NCBI GenBank assembly: GCA_010909725.1
Contig: JAACMV010000024.1
Span: 496,001-560,000, forward strand
DNA: 64,000 bases
Source of the DNA: Picochlorum sp. 'celeri'
Lineage: Eukaryota > Chlorophyta > Trebouxiophyceae
Direction: 5' to 3'
The translations under genes and the position numbers were made by a program. Shown here piece after piece: positions 1 to 11,826 of this stretch. Every line of letters starts with the position of its first letter. Positions within the stretch are counted from its first letter, which is position 1. Under the pieces are notes generated by a model. It was not told the DNA's origin, did not search any database, and was given only the letters and a program-made list of their open reading frames with translations.

Positions 1-467
1 AATGCATTGTTAGCGGCAGCTTCTTTCTCTTGCTGCTCTTTTTCTTCCTTAAGCCTCAAGTATTCTTCATATTCTCTGAAGAAATCAGCATTCTCTGATT
101 CCAGGCGCTTCCAAACGATCTCGGTAACCTTTGGGTCTACTCCCATGAACGATAGACAATAACAGGTCTCTGGGCAGTCCTTACCGAGTTCAATGCAGTG
201 TTCGATTAAAATATGCACCTATAATCAGATATGTACCATTAGAACCACTCACAAAAGCATGTTGGCGGAGAAACTTCGTACCTTCTCCACATCCTCCGTC
301 GTGACCTTTTGTCCGAGCCCTGAGGGAATGGTTGGCCTTTCCATTCCCTCCATATCGTATATCATTTCATTAACTGTCAGATTCCTGAGCGCTACCAAAA
401 TACTTTCAGATATTCGGGGACTACTCTCCGACCCGCCCACGCGAGGTCGAACATGCGGTCCACACAT
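1..467 (-). CDS. TIGR01589 plant-specific domain protein (3' part beyond window)
   Basis: Two exons can be read: 467..282 and 218..<1, joined in phase 0 across a 63-nt intron (GTACGA...TATAG). The spliced protein reads VEKVHILIEHCIELGK at the join, then later VTEIVWKRLESENADFFREY. This matches the short plant-specific domain A_thal_3526 (TIGR01589), whose members read roughly IERCLQLYM...FTELVWQKLEEENxEFFKAY. The function of that family is unknown. The first ATG is at 467. The 3' end runs off the left edge in a Lys/Glu/Gln/Ala-rich stretch. The domain identity is fairly secure because both halves fit only after splicing. Confidence 0.7.
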
Positions 468-757
468 ACAGTAGCCGTAAAAAACCGAGACGTATGAGTT
501 TCAAAAGCTATGAATCATTCGTAAATAGTGAATTAATTTACATGTGCTCTGATACAAGTCATACGTGTATGCATCGACCGATAGTTTTGCTACCGAATCC
601 GCGATTTTCCGACAGAATGGTGGCATTTTGGTGTACACGTCTACCGTTCTCTTGAGCCCACCAAAGAGATGCCTTGATGGGACGCATTGGCATAACGCAG
701 ATTGCTCTTGTTTGACCCTGGCAACTCCAGATGACGTGAAACATGTGCAAAACACGC

Positions 758-2198
758 TCATATCCAGTCTCCTTCCTGAAATTTCAAAGGGAGATAGTGC
801 TGTGACAGATATTGGAATCCAAAAGAAGACAAGGCCTGGATCTCTGCCTTGACCTTGGTGTTTACCATGATTTCGAGCTCTTTGACCCACAAAGGGTTTG
901 ACTTGACAAAATCTTCCTCGAGAAGCTTTCTGCCCGTTTTGATATCTTCATCTGTCATTGGAAGTCTACACTGCTGAGGAATATTGAATCGGTCGAGATC
1001 AGACGGCCTCACCCCCAGCCACTTGATATCTGGTGTGGTGAGGTTGCTGCTGTCATATGACATGTTCATGGAACCCTTCATGTAGACTGACAAGATTTTA
1101 AGCCCGTATGGATCCGAATCTACCAAAGCTAGCACTGGTATTCTCAATGTATATCGAAGCTTTCGAAGGAAAAGGCGTGTTGCAACATCAGGTTGGCCTT
1201 TTGCTGTTATTATTATACATGGATATGTTTGGTAGAATCTATCCTCCGCCAAGCGCATAAAAGCTGCATCCTTCTCGACCAACAATATAAATTTTGCATT
1301 AGATTGGATATTTGTCACCTTGTCAATATTCGGTGGTATTGCCTTCCCTCCAACTCCCATTCTGCTACAGTCAATATCATCACCATCCTCTGTGAATTGA
1401 AGTTTTCCTACCACCACACCCTTTTCAGACGCGACTACGTGAAGTGATGATCTAGTACATGTGAGCATGCACGCGATATCATCCAGCACTGCATCAGAGT
1501 TGCCCTGGTCCTCAAACAGTTTCACATCTGTGTAAAAGAGATCACGCTTTGTGACATGAATTCTCTTCAAGCAGAGCTCGTGAACAAGCTGTAATATTCT
1601 GGTTGTTATCACAGTTTTTCTACAAGTCGATGTATTTGCAAATTGTCTGTAAGACACTGAATCCTTGAGAACAATACGATCCAATTCTGCACAGAGAAAG
1701 AATGCTCAACTGATGTTCTGCCATCAAACAATGTGGGGTCACCAGTAAGCACTATAGAGACCCAACATACCTGGAACATATAGCTGATTTGCTTTAGAAC
1801 GGTTCGGGAGAGCATACGTGAAGCCCTCCCCTTTGAGAATTGTATATGCAACCTGCAACACTGAACTCTCTATTTCTCTCAGTATCGCGTCAGCGTCCTT
1901 ATCCACCACTTCTCTACAGGAATGAGGCAAATTAAGATCTTTTAGAGACTTTATATACGTTGTCTGAGCTTTAACTGCACGTTCAAGCTCCTCAACCTTT
2001 TCGAGAATTTCCTGCGAGACAATAATTTGAATTTTGGTGACACAGTATCCTGGCTGATTGCGTACTTTAGATGCCATGTTCTACATATATATGGGTTTAT
2101 ATTCAAAGAAACTCATGAGTTGGCCGCACCTTTGTTCCCTTGAGCTTCTTCTTGCTGATTCCCAAGACATCTTTTGCACCCTTTTTTCGAGACGACAT
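758..2198 (-). CDS. SPO11-3: SPO11-3 / plant topoisomerase VI subunit A
   Basis: Three exons: 2198..2130, 2080..1771 and 1686..758, giving 435 aa. Introns are about 49 and 84 nt (GTGCGG...TAG, GTATGT...CAG). The first exon encodes only a basic 23-aa leader, [18 protein letters not shown]. The catalytic region is strongly plant TopVIA-like: [15 protein letters not shown], then [18 protein letters not shown] and [14 protein letters not shown] (Toprim, metal-binding Glu and DxD), then [19 protein letters not shown]. The C-terminus ends in [17 protein letters not shown]...DWI as in Arabidopsis SPO11-3 (RHL2/BIN5). The length also fits, at about 427 aa. In plants it works with TOP6B in endoreduplication and DNA decatenation rather than in meiotic breaks. 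Confidence 0.95.
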
Positions 2199-2275
2199 GG
2201 TTATGTTTGAATCAAATTTACTGAAATATTATGTCGTTACAGATTTGAATAATAGAAATTTGATGCGCTGACGGG

Positions 2276-4159
2276 TCATTGGGTGGAATCTTCTGCGGAA
2301 ATCCCCTTCACTTCAATATACAAGCATGGATGCCTGGAATTGAGTCTCTTTGCCTTCTGCCGAGATACATCCATTGGCTTTTTAAACAATGGAAGTGCAA
2401 GTTTCCCCTCTCGGACTCGGCAACTAAGGTTTCCAACATCGCAAATCATCTCAAAATCAACAACAGACCAGGCAATTGTGCTCATCTTGTTTCTCTTAGC
2501 TTTCCAATGTTTGATGGCAAAGAACAGGGATGAGCCTGATGGTATATTTTTCAACAATGAAGATAGGGTTTTGGACTGCTTGGAAAACTTGAGAGTGCCT
2601 CTGTCCCTGTTCTGTTGCCCAGGAGCTGTATCGAGGGGCAGCTCCAACAGCCTCCCCATCTTGTCTCTGAGTTCGATGGAAACAAATGGTTGGTCAAACT
2701 CTCTCCTTGTGCCAAGAGCCGAGGACAAAATTGTTATGTATAAGTGGTCGTGGCCTGGTCCAGATTGCTCTCTCCAAACTGCAGTGTCGAGCTTTGACAC
2801 AGGTAGTCCTCCACGCGCGTCACTAGGAAGATGGCCAACCCTCTCTGCCAAGCATTTTCTATCCAAATCTCTACCTCCAACCTTACTGACATTTCTGAGC
2901 ATACTCTTGATATTGAATGACATGGACCTAAATGAGCCAACGATGGAAGGCATTCTTGAGACGAGAGAAGCTCCTCCAATGGAATCATCATCGGAGTAGG
3001 AGTATTCACTTTCAATGCAGGTTCTCGGAGTCTCGACATCTCCCAACGCCGCACTCCACATTTCACTCTCATATACGTCTTCATTATTGAATGCTTTACC
3101 AAGATTGAGACGCAATTGGTCGTTAGAGGTTTGGCCAGGGAGAGGCTCCAAGACCAATCTAGAAATGTCTGTATCACTCAATGATTTCGGCAATTTGATC
3201 GCATCTCCTTGCTCAGTGACACTTTGAACAATTGCAATAAATGCACAGAAGCACCGTTCGTCAATTTTGCATACTGTGTGAGGGTCAACTAATGCCCAAA
3301 CTTTGCTGAAATGGACATGGCGAGTTTCCAATGCATGATACATCTCAATAGCATCACGAATTGGCATTCCACCACTCTGATCATATCCTTTTGTTTTGAA
3401 AGATTCCAGACATTTTCTCCTCTCCGCTTCTGTCAAAGGCAATATCGAAGAACCAGGCAATGGGCCGACAAGTTTTTTATAGGCATTGGACAATGATATA
3501 CTGCCATCCTCTCTCCCCCACATCGAACGGCTTCTAGCCGAGTGGTCGACTGTCTCATCAAAAGCATCCCACGGATCCTGAGAACCATCAACAAAACCAC
3601 CGTGCTGCATGGTGCCTGACCCTCTCATGCTGAGCACTCCTTGGCCCAGAGGACCTGACGTGTCTTCGAATTGCATACTCGATAAATCCAAAGGGGGTAT
3701 AGTCTCACTTTTAATCTTCCATCCCCCTTCGCCATCATTGTTCTCTATAGCTGATGACAGTCCAGCACTGGCATGTGACAATTTCTTCTGGACATTGGTC
3801 AGCCCACTCACCATTTGCTTCTGTTCGTTACACTCAGACATATCTTCTTCTTGATCCATGAATAAAGACTCTTGCGCCTTCCTAACAGCCATGAGTAGAA
3901 GGTATGTGGCCAGAAAGAAATCATCTTGTGACAGAGTGGATGCGTCCTCCCTGTTGACTGCTTGCAGCACATCTGACACAAAATCTCCATGTGCTACATG
4001 CCTGTCCAAGTAACATACAGCATGTTTCCTGTCTAATGTACCCCCTGTACAGCCGCTCTCTCGGCAACAAGCTTCCCAATGGTCTCTCAGAACAGAAACG
4101 CTTGCCTGGCTACATTTGTCGCCATCAACGTACGCTCGATAGCGATTCTTCTGCATCAT
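2276..4159 (-). CDS. EH-like repeat protein with C-terminal Aida-type C2 domain
   Basis: Single exon of 627 aa, first ATG at 4159 (a second at 4156). Two helical EH/EF-hand-like modules are visible. One is at about residues 20-110 (LDRKHAVCYLDRHV, later DDFFLATYLLLMAVRKAQ); the other is at about 245-345 (GGMPIRDAIEMYHALE...HFSKVWALVDP). The C-terminal ~150 residues resemble the C2 domain of Aida. They carry SSLFFAIKHWKAKRNKMST and then LALPLFKKPMDVSRQKAKRL, next to a segment reading YITILSSALG...FVSIELRD. Aida-type C2 domains bind membrane lipid or cytoskeletal partners in animals. The middle is Ser/Gly/Asp-rich and probably disordered. Membrane traffic or ciliary work is plausible but is inference. 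Confidence 0.6.
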   Translation of the reverse strand: MMQKNRYRAYVDGDKCSQASVSVLRDHWEACCRESGCTGGTLDRKHAVCYLDRHVAHGDFVSDVLQAVNREDASTLSQDDFFLATYLLLMAVRKAQESLFMDQEEDMSECNEQKQMVSGLTNVQKKLSHASAGLSSAIENNDGEGGWKIKSETIPPLDLSSMQFEDTSGPLGQGVLSMRGSGTMQHGGFVDGSQDPWDAFDETVDHSARSRSMWGREDGSISLSNAYKKLVGPLPGSSILPLTEAERRKCLESFKTKGYDQSGGMPIRDAIEMYHALETRHVHFSKVWALVDPHTVCKIDERCFCAFIAIVQSVTEQGDAIKLPKSLSDTDISRLVLEPLPGQTSNDQLRLNLGKAFNNEDVYESEMWSAALGDVETPRTCIESEYSYSDDDSIGGASLVSRMPSIVGSFRSMSFNIKSMLRNVSKVGGRDLDRKCLAERVGHLPSDARGGLPVSKLDTAVWREQSGPGHDHLYITILSSALGTRREFDQPFVSIELRDKMGRLLELPLDTAPGQQNRDRGTLKFSKQSKTLSSLLKNIPSGSSLFFAIKHWKAKRNKMSTIAWSVVDFEMICDVGNLSCRVREGKLALPLFKKPMDVSRQKAKRLNSRHPCLYIEVKGISAEDSTQ

Positions 4160-4560
4160 TAAATATTCAAATAAAATAATAACACGTGTTTTTCATACCA
4201 ACAGATCGGGAGAAAGTTTGTCATGACGACACCTGCAATGTGGTCAACCAACTGCCAACCCACCTCGCGACTGAAGTCATCAATGACGCGATCCACGCTT
4301 TGAGCAAGTATAGAATCCATTGTCATACAAATTATATACTATTTGGAAATGCTCCGGTCAATTGTGTACACGCGTGAGTCGACATCATCCATCGGAACTG
4401 GCCATATCACCTCCCTCCATCTAAATTCCGTGTGTGCTCATTTAAAAAATGCGCCCTTGGACTCGTTTCAAAATTGAAATTCTCTCGTCTCCATACATGG
4501 TGAATTAAACGACGGAATCGTGTGCAGAATATATTTGTGAATAGTAATGAAAATACCAAC
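4160..4560. other. Intergenic, divergent promoter region
   Basis: This 401-nt stretch separates the start codons of the EH/Aida gene (minus) and SMC1 (plus), so it must hold both promoters. I see no tRNA, repeat or convincing small gene. A short frame at 4186-4377 has no family resemblance. Confidence 0.5.
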
Positions 4561-7500
4561 ATGGTAGAAGAGAACAGAGAAGATACAGTGGTGGATGCAA
4601 CTGTAGACGTTGCCAACGGGCAGTCTGACTCTGAGGGAAGGAAGAGCGGGAGGGTCAAGGAGTTGGTCATTCAAGACTTTAAGTCTTACAAGGGAAAAGA
4701 GGTTGTCGGCCCCTTTAAAGATTTCACGACCATCATTGGTCCGAATGGTAGTGGGAAAAGTAACTTGATGGACGCGATTTCCTTCGTTCTTGGTGTTCGC
4801 ACTGGTGTCTTGCGAGGAAATTCCTTGAGGGAATTGATATATGTGAATACGGATTCAGATGATCGGTGCGTTGCGTGAGACTATTTGGTTTGACTGTCGT
4901 GTTTCGAGGAAGAAGAGTTGTAACGCCATATGCGTATGGTGCAGACCTGATAGAGCGGAAGTAACTCTCGTCTTTCAAACTGATGAGGGTAAGAAGGACG
5001 TTCTTTTCAGCAGAGCTATACTTCCTGTCAATGGGGGAGAGAGTTATGTGAGTCAGTACAGGTTGGATGGAAAACCTGTTACAGCAGAGGCATACAATGC
5101 CAAATTGGAGGGTTTTGGAATTCTTGTGAAGGCTAGAAATTTTCTTGTGTTTCAGGGAGATATTGAAAACATAGCACAGATGTCCCCGAAAGACTTGGCA
5201 AATTTGTTTGAGACTATTTCTGGATCTGCAGCATACAAGAGGGAGTACCAGGAAGCTGAGGGGAAGCTCAAAGATGCCGAATCGGCAATGGCCATCGTAT
5301 TTAGCAAGAGAAAGGCTATTATGGCCGAGAAAAGACAAAAGAAAGAACAGAAGACTGAGGCTGAAAAGCATATTGCTTTGATGGAACAACTGGAGGAGAT
5401 GAAAGTGAGAAAGATTCTTTGGCAGTTGTATCATCTCAGGCAAGACGAGAAGAAAGCACAAGAAGAATTAGATAAACTTAATAAGGATTTATCTGCAGCG
5501 GAGGTGGAGGCAGCAGAGTTATCGGAGGCAGTGGATCAGAAGAAGAGAAAGCATGCTAGCGTGGCCAAAGAGGCCCTTTTGATTGACAAGAAAATTAAGA
5601 AGAAGAAGGCAGAAATGGAGAAAAAGAGCCCTGAATTAATCAAGATTAAGGAACAGATTGCCCACCTTCAACGTAGGATAAAGTCTGTGTCAAAAGAGAA
5701 GGAGCTTGCTTTGTCAAAGGCCCATGAACAGTCAGAGCGGGTGGAAAACCTGAAGAATCAGGTCGCCCAACTGCAAAATGCTCAGCAGCAAGTCGAACTT
5801 GAGATTGAAGAAAGTAGAAAGTCACAGAAAAGCTTGAGTCCTGATCTCTTGAAAGAGTATAACCGTATAAAGCAAGAATATGGATCAAGGGCATCAGCAT
5901 TGGAGGCTGAAATTGCATCATTGAATGCTTCTGCCCAAGCTGATGAAGAATCTCTTAGAATTTTGGAAGATTTCAATACCTCGATAGATAAACGCATCAT
6001 GCAAGTAAAGGAAAATTTGGATGCGGATAAAGAGAATATGGAGCGAGCTCAATCTTCGCTGGAGAAGATTGAAACAGATAGGCGCGAAGCGCTGAAACAA
6101 GTGGATGAATTGCGAGGACAACGACGAACTTTGGAAGCCAAAAAGTCACAATTAGAACGAAAGCTCGAAGAAACGGATGGAACGCTGAAGGAGGCCAAAG
6201 CAGAGACGAAACAAAGTCAAAGGGAAGAGACTATGCGCAAGCTGGTAAGTGAGCTGAAGAGAATCCATCCAACATCTGTGTACGGGATGGTGACAGATCT
6301 CGCAGACCCAACATCTGACAAATACAAGTTAGCCATGAGCGTAGTGATGGGGCGAGACATTGATTCAGTCATAGTGGATACACCAGAAACTGCAATGAAA
6401 TGCATTCAAGTGGTGAAAGAGCGCCGCTTACCCCCTATGACCTTCCTTCCCGCAAATACTATACGAGTCAGGGAAATCAATCCTGCTCTCCGAGCTCTTG
6501 GAGGTACCTCAAAACTTGCGATAGATTGTCTAAAATTCAAGGATGATAGAAGTGTGAGGGCTTTCAAATCAATCTGCGGAGATTCCTTGCTCTGCGACAC
6601 GGTTGAGGAAGCCCGCCAGCTTGCATACGAAGGCTCCGCAAGGCACAAAGTTATCGCACTAGATGGAACAGCATTTCTGAAGAATGGTCTGATCACAGGT
6701 GGAATGACAGCCGCAATGGAAGATCGTGCAAAAAAATGGGATCAAGAGAAGGTGGGCAAGCTGAAAGAGGCAAGAGCAAATGTAGCAAAGGAATTACTGT
6801 CGCTTCCACAATTACGTGACATTACTCAGCAGCTGCAAGCGACTGAGGCTAGGTCTGTCAGGCTGGAAAATGAATATACCTATGCAATTGCTGAACTGAA
6901 GTCGCTCACCGATAAGATCAAAGAGTCAGAATCAAATATCAGAGTGCTTTCAAAGGAGAAGGCTGCAAAAGAACCTCAGGCAAACGCCCTGAAATCTCAA
7001 CTACAGCAGCATATATCAAAGATGAACGAAATTGGAGCCAAAATGGAGATGATTGCGGATAGGTGCTTCAAGGATTTTGTGCACAAGATTGGGGTTGGCT
7101 CAATAAAGGAGTACGAGGAGAAGCATCTCAAGGAAGTAGAGAGGCTGACTGAGAGGAGGGCTGCAATCATGTCTCAATGCTCTAGAGTCCAAAATCAGTT
7201 AGAGTATGAGATGTCTATGAAAGAGAAAGACGAGATTCAGAAGACGGAGCAAAATTTAATCATGCTGAGGAAAGCTTCTAGTGAACTTGAGAAGGAGGCA
7301 TCAGATTTCAACCTGTACAATACAAAGGCCAAGGAGGAACTTCTGGAAATGGGCAAGCAGTGCGATGAGCTCAAGGGACAGCTGGGCAGTATCGATGCTG
7401 ACTTACAGGAGTGGAAGGAAAAATGTCGCAAAGCTACAGATATCCTTGCTTCCAAGAAGCGATCAATTTCATCACTCGAGTCCAAAATAGAGCAGATTAA

Positions 7501-8422
7501 GATGTCTCTGAGTGATTCCCTCGAGGCAGCGGAGCTTGAGAATCTATCTCTACCCACAAAAGAAGGAAAGAGTAACAGATCCAAAAGAAAGAGGAGCGAG
7601 AAACAGGACAAGCCATCAGATGGAGCATTTTCAATCCCTCGGGTGGAGGATTTGGACTTTGGTTCCTTGACAGGAGATGATTTACTCCGAGATGCGGCTT
7701 CCAGGCGTAGCAGAGAAAGCGAAATGGCTTCAGCTATCGATGAAGTCTCTAGTCAGCTCTCTGATATGGCTCCAAACTTGAAGGCTATGGAGCAATTTGA
7801 AGAAATCAAGGCGAGAGAGAAGGAACAATTAGAAGAGGTTGAGGTCAGCAAGAAAGAGCTCAAGCGCATGGAGGATGAATACAATCGCCTCAGACAAAGG
7901 CGATTTGATCTTTTCAATGCTGCTCTTAATCACATCAGTGGATGCATCGACTCAATCTACAAAGAATTAACCAGAAGCTCATTGCACCCATCGGGCGGGC
8001 AGGCATACCTGTCGCCAGAAAATGCCGAGGAGCCTTTCAATGGAGGCATTAAATTTAGTGCAATGCCACCAACAAAGCGATTCAGAGACATGGAGCAACT
8101 CTCCGGAGGAGAGAAAACTGTTGCCGCCTTGGCCCTTCTGTTTGCAGTTCATTCGTTCCATCCCTCTCCATTTTTTGTCCTGGATGAGATTGATGCTGCC
8201 CTGGATTCCTCAAACGTCGCGCGTGTAGCGTTGTACCTGCGATCTAAGACAAGGGCTGGAAGCGAAGGAGCATTCCAAGGTATCGTCATCTCACTAAAGG
8301 ACGTGTTCTATGAAAAAGCAGATGCCCTGGTAGGTGTGTGTCGAGAACCCAAGCATGGGGCATCATCTACCCTCACCTTTGATTTAGAGAAATTCGACCC
8401 ACCCATCGGAGCTGCAATATAG
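4561..8422 (+). CDS. SMC1: Cohesin subunit SMC1
   Basis: Two exons, 4561..4865 and 4954..8422, joined in phase 2 across an 88-nt intron to read [19 protein letters not shown]. The protein has 1257 aa, close to plant and animal SMC1 (about 1220-1230). The Walker A motif [21 protein letters not shown] lies near residue 60. It is followed by [19 protein letters not shown], typical of SMC1. Two long coiled-coil arms flank a hinge around residues 525-680 with the Gly-rich [11 protein letters not shown] at its end. The C-terminus has the signature [19 protein letters not shown] and Walker [20 protein letters not shown]. It is the ATPase arm of the cohesin ring. The start is the first ATG in frame. 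Confidence 0.96.
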
Positions 8423-8521
8423 TGTTATGCAATTATAATGATTAAACTGTGTAATCATGAGTAGAACGGAGAGAATCGTCCCTGCCTGCATCCGGACTAG
8501 ATACAGACTTTTTCTTTTAGA

Positions 8522-10267
8522 ATGAATAGCCTTCGGCATACATTCCACAGTGCTTGTATTCGTTCATATGCTCGATGTGTGGCTAATTATAGCAGCCATG
8601 GTGTCAGTAACACAGTTTTACCCAATGATGGGTTGGAACTGTCAGACTTTTTCAAGTCACAAGCAGGTCACGAGCGAGAACAATGTAGGCCCTCTGATGG
8701 GGATCAGACCGGTCGAAACTACTTTATAGAAACCTATGGATGTCAGATGAACGTCAATGATAGCGAGGTCGTAGGAAAACTGTTGCAAGACAAGGGGTAT
8801 TCTGTAGCCCCATCTGCAGAAGAGGCTGATGTAGTATTATTGAATACATGTGCGATACGCGAGAATGCGGAATCAAAAATTTGGCAAAGGCTTGGGTATT
8901 TTAAGAACTCGAAGCTTGCTAAGAAACAAAAGCGTGCTAGTCATGTCAAAAAGGATCAAATTGTAGGGGTCCTTGGATGCATGGCAGAGAGGCTGAAGCA
9001 CAAGCTTCTTGAGTCAGATAAGCTCGTTGATATGGTAGTGGGTCCAGATGCATACCGAGACCTTCCCAGATTGATTGATATTGTGTCTCCGCAGACTGAA
9101 GGATCGTATCAGAACAAAGCCATGAATGTTCAACTGAGTGCTGATGAGACCTATGCTGATGTTATTCCTGTACGGCAGGGTGGCACCAACTCTGTGTTTC
9201 TCTCTATTATGCGTGGTTGCAATAATATGTGTTCATTTTGCGTGGTTCCATTCACGAGAGGGAGAGAGCGAAGTCGACCGATGAAGAGCATCCTAGAGGA
9301 GGTCAGATATCTCTCTGACAACGGAGTGAAGGAAGTGACTCTGCTTGGTCAGAATGTAAATAGTTATGCTGATTTCAGTGAACGGGAGAAGGTGATTTTC
9401 AAACCGGATCCTTCCAAAGACTATTTCGGGGAGAATTACGCCAAGGGCTTTACGACAGTGTACAAACCTCTGCGAGAAGGGGCAATAAATTTCGCAGAAC
9501 TGTTGAGCGAAGTGGCTTCCGTGGATCCTGAGATGCGGATTCGATTCACCTCACCTCATCCGAAAGATTTCTCAGATGATGTCATTAGCGCCATCAAGTC
9601 TCATGACAATATTTGCAAGCAGTTGCACATGCCAGCACAATCAGGGTCAACAAATGTCTTGAAAAGAATGAATCGTGGATACTCTAGAGAGGCTTACGAT
9701 GAACTAGTAGCCCACATCCGGTCCCAAATACCAGGGGTTGCCTTATCTACAGACATGATTGCAGGATTTTGCGGAGAAACTGAGGAGGATCACCAGGCTA
9801 GCGTGGACCTCATGCGATCAATCAAGTATGACTTGGGCTTTCTGTTTGCATATAGCCGAAGAGACAAGACTCACGCTGCAAAAAAGTATATTGATGATGT
9901 CCCTGAAGACGTTAAAAAACAAAGATTACAAGAATTGATATTCGAGTACCGGCAAGGCTTGTCAGATTTGGCTTCAGATGAAGTTGGAAGGCGACATATT
10001 GTCCTTGTTGAAGGACCTGCCAGAAAATCAGAGAATCAATTGACAGGAAGAACGGACACTTTCAAACGTGTTGTTTTTAGCGACATAAAAGTTCCAAGTT
10101 CGTACTTGAATGGATCATCTGAACCAGTATCTCTACGGGCAGGTGACTATGTTGCAGTCCAGATTGTTGGTGGTGGCACAGGAGCAACCTTGAAAGGGAC
10201 TCCTCTTGGCCGCACAACTATTCAGGAATTTACTACTTTACATGGTACTACTGTACCACTTATCTAA
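8522..10267 (+). CDS. CDK5RAP1: tRNA ms2i6A methylthiotransferase, CDK5RAP1/MiaB family
   Basis: Intronless, 581 aa, starting 99 bp after the SMC1 stop. The N-terminal ~65 residues are Arg/Ser-rich and look like an organellar targeting peptide. The MTTase domain follows with its three cluster cysteines in YFIETYGCQMNVNDSE, LNTCAIRENAESK and VLGCMAERLK. The radical-SAM CxxxCxxC is in SIMRGCNNMCSFCVVPF, followed by TRGRERSRP and EVTLLGQNVNSY. A TRAM domain ends the protein. An insertion of about 30 residues after the QNVNSY motif is also typical of the eukaryotic CDK5RAP1 group. The reaction is 2-methylthiolation of i6A37 in mitochondrial or plastid tRNAs. Confidence 0.94.
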   Translation: MNSLRHTFHSACIRSYARCVANYSSHGVSNTVLPNDGLELSDFFKSQAGHEREQCRPSDGDQTGRNYFIETYGCQMNVNDSEVVGKLLQDKGYSVAPSAEEADVVLLNTCAIRENAESKIWQRLGYFKNSKLAKKQKRASHVKKDQIVGVLGCMAERLKHKLLESDKLVDMVVGPDAYRDLPRLIDIVSPQTEGSYQNKAMNVQLSADETYADVIPVRQGGTNSVFLSIMRGCNNMCSFCVVPFTRGRERSRPMKSILEEVRYLSDNGVKEVTLLGQNVNSYADFSEREKVIFKPDPSKDYFGENYAKGFTTVYKPLREGAINFAELLSEVASVDPEMRIRFTSPHPKDFSDDVISAIKSHDNICKQLHMPAQSGSTNVLKRMNRGYSREAYDELVAHIRSQIPGVALSTDMIAGFCGETEEDHQASVDLMRSIKYDLGFLFAYSRRDKTHAAKKYIDDVPEDVKKQRLQELIFEYRQGLSDLASDEVGRRHIVLVEGPARKSENQLTGRTDTFKRVVFSDIKVPSSYLNGSSEPVSLRAGDYVAVQIVGGGTGATLKGTPLGRTTIQEFTTLHGTTVPLI

Positions 10268-10327
10268 ATGAAGTGTCATCATATAATATTCAATATAATT
10301 AGAAACTTCTCATCGATGGTATGGTTG

Positions 10328-11284
10328 TCACACCATCTCCTTGATGGCGGCATTTGCTGCATCTATACATTCTTTTGTTGTTGCAAATGGGTTGCTGGCA
10401 TGTTCTGCTAGCTGCTGATACTCGTCATCTGTCGGCGGACCATCAATCATATCTTCCTCTTGTGCTTGTTCTTCATCACAATGGGATTTGTGAGAATCGT
10501 CATCATTACCATTGGCATGTTCTGTGGGACAGTCACCTCCAGTCTTTCTCTCCCACGCACTCTGGAAGGGAGGATCAAAGCTTGAAACTTCCTTGAACGA
10601 CTCTCTCATACTGTGTGCAATAATCATATTTGCACTCGCATCTAGCCGAGAATCGCCTTCAAACAATGCATTCTCTTTATATCCCACACTGGATGATCCA
10701 TGGGCTGGTATCATATCCGGGATTTGATCATCGTTCTCCCTCCTTGAAAGCCCTCTCTTTTCACTGAAATTGACTGGAAGGGGTGACTCTGGGTCTGTAA
10801 CATTGGAAAGCGACGCAATGCTCCGTCTCCAACTAGGTATTGCTTCCTCACCTTGGCTCAGCGTTGATGTCCTGGTTCTCAATAACGCTGTACTCTTATC
10901 AATAGATGCTGATAAGCATCTCATAGACCCATTCTCTAGTGGTCCAGGAGGTCGCGGTTGTTGAGATGAAGATTCAGAATTCACACTTGATTGCTTACGC
11001 CCTCCTTCATCACTCTCCTCATTCTCTTGCCCATGTGCAAACACTGCTGACTTAATAAGACAATCCACGTCAGGAATCTCCCCCAATGCCTTATCCTTGT
11101 ACCTATTTCGATATTCCATGTCATATTTCCTCTGCTTACGTCGCCGTATCCACACAAAGCATTGGCTTGAGCCAAATCCAAAGACAAAGCCCAGCAACAA
11201 CAGGATAAAGATCGATGCTCCTACGTTCGCACTGCCCAGGAGCGTATCAGAACCACTGCAATGATATTGCAATAGTTTTCTCAT
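10328..11284 (-). CDS. Single-pass membrane protein, unknown
   Basis: Intronless, 318 aa, ATG at 11284, tail-to-tail with the methylthiotransferase gene (60 nt between stops). One hydrophobic segment (ASIFILLLLGFVFGFGS) at about residues 24-40 is followed directly by a basic stop-transfer cluster, IRRRKQRK. The remaining ~270 residues are hydrophilic, rich in Ser, Glu, Asp and Pro, and look disordered. I recognise no domain. Topology by the positive-inside rule puts the long tail in the cytosol. Confidence 0.6.
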   Translation of the reverse strand: MRKLLQYHCSGSDTLLGSANVGASIFILLLLGFVFGFGSSQCFVWIRRRKQRKYDMEYRNRYKDKALGEIPDVDCLIKSAVFAHGQENEESDEGGRKQSSVNSESSSQQPRPPGPLENGSMRCLSASIDKSTALLRTRTSTLSQGEEAIPSWRRSIASLSNVTDPESPLPVNFSEKRGLSRRENDDQIPDMIPAHGSSSVGYKENALFEGDSRLDASANMIIAHSMRESFKEVSSFDPPFQSAWERKTGGDCPTEHANGNDDDSHKSHCDEEQAQEEDMIDGPPTDDEYQQLAEHASNPFATTKECIDAANAAIKEMV

Positions 11285-11826
11285 CGTAATCTGTTGTGGA
11301 TACGCTGGTGTAGCTCATATCACAACCACCAACCAACGACGTTGCTCGCCTCGAAACTGTCAGACTACCAATTCACGCTTCTCTGGCGTCTAGATCTCTT
11401 CAATATTATCTAAATTATACAAGTATCAGAAAATAGGCAGAATCAAGTGTCTGAATGTGAGCGAACCCGCACAAAGCCTGTCCCTCTCTGAATACCTATC
11501 GCAAGCGTCCTCAGCAGCGTCGAAAAGAATAATTCCCCCGATCTTTCGAAAATTTGAATTCTAATTTACATCTTTATGGATAATTCACCGTAATTTACCA
11601 TGTTGAGAGAGTATCCGACTGCAGGGATTTTCCGAGTCAACCATGGTTGACCAACCTTGATGGCTGCAGGGATGACGCTGCCTCGTACCAGTGTATATTG
11701 ATATTATCAGTTGACGATGGGGTCTTATATTTCATCAGGAGCATGGGGAATGTACAACAAAATAGACTTTTACCAAGTTGAACAAGAATCTCTACAAAAC
11801 ATTTGGCTTGTTTGTGATTGATACAA
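11285..11826. other. Intergenic, divergent promoter region with a 16-bp palindrome
   Basis: Gap between two divergent start codons. It contains the perfect palindrome GTCAACCATGGTTGAC at 11636-11651, about 175 nt upstream of the coiled-coil gene. The rest is AT-rich without an open frame that looks coding. No RNA gene is evident. Confidence 0.6.

Noticed and set aside
2283..2999. 238-codon plus-strand frame antisense to the EH/Aida gene
   Set aside because: It overlaps a better-supported gene fully and has no domain or sensible composition.
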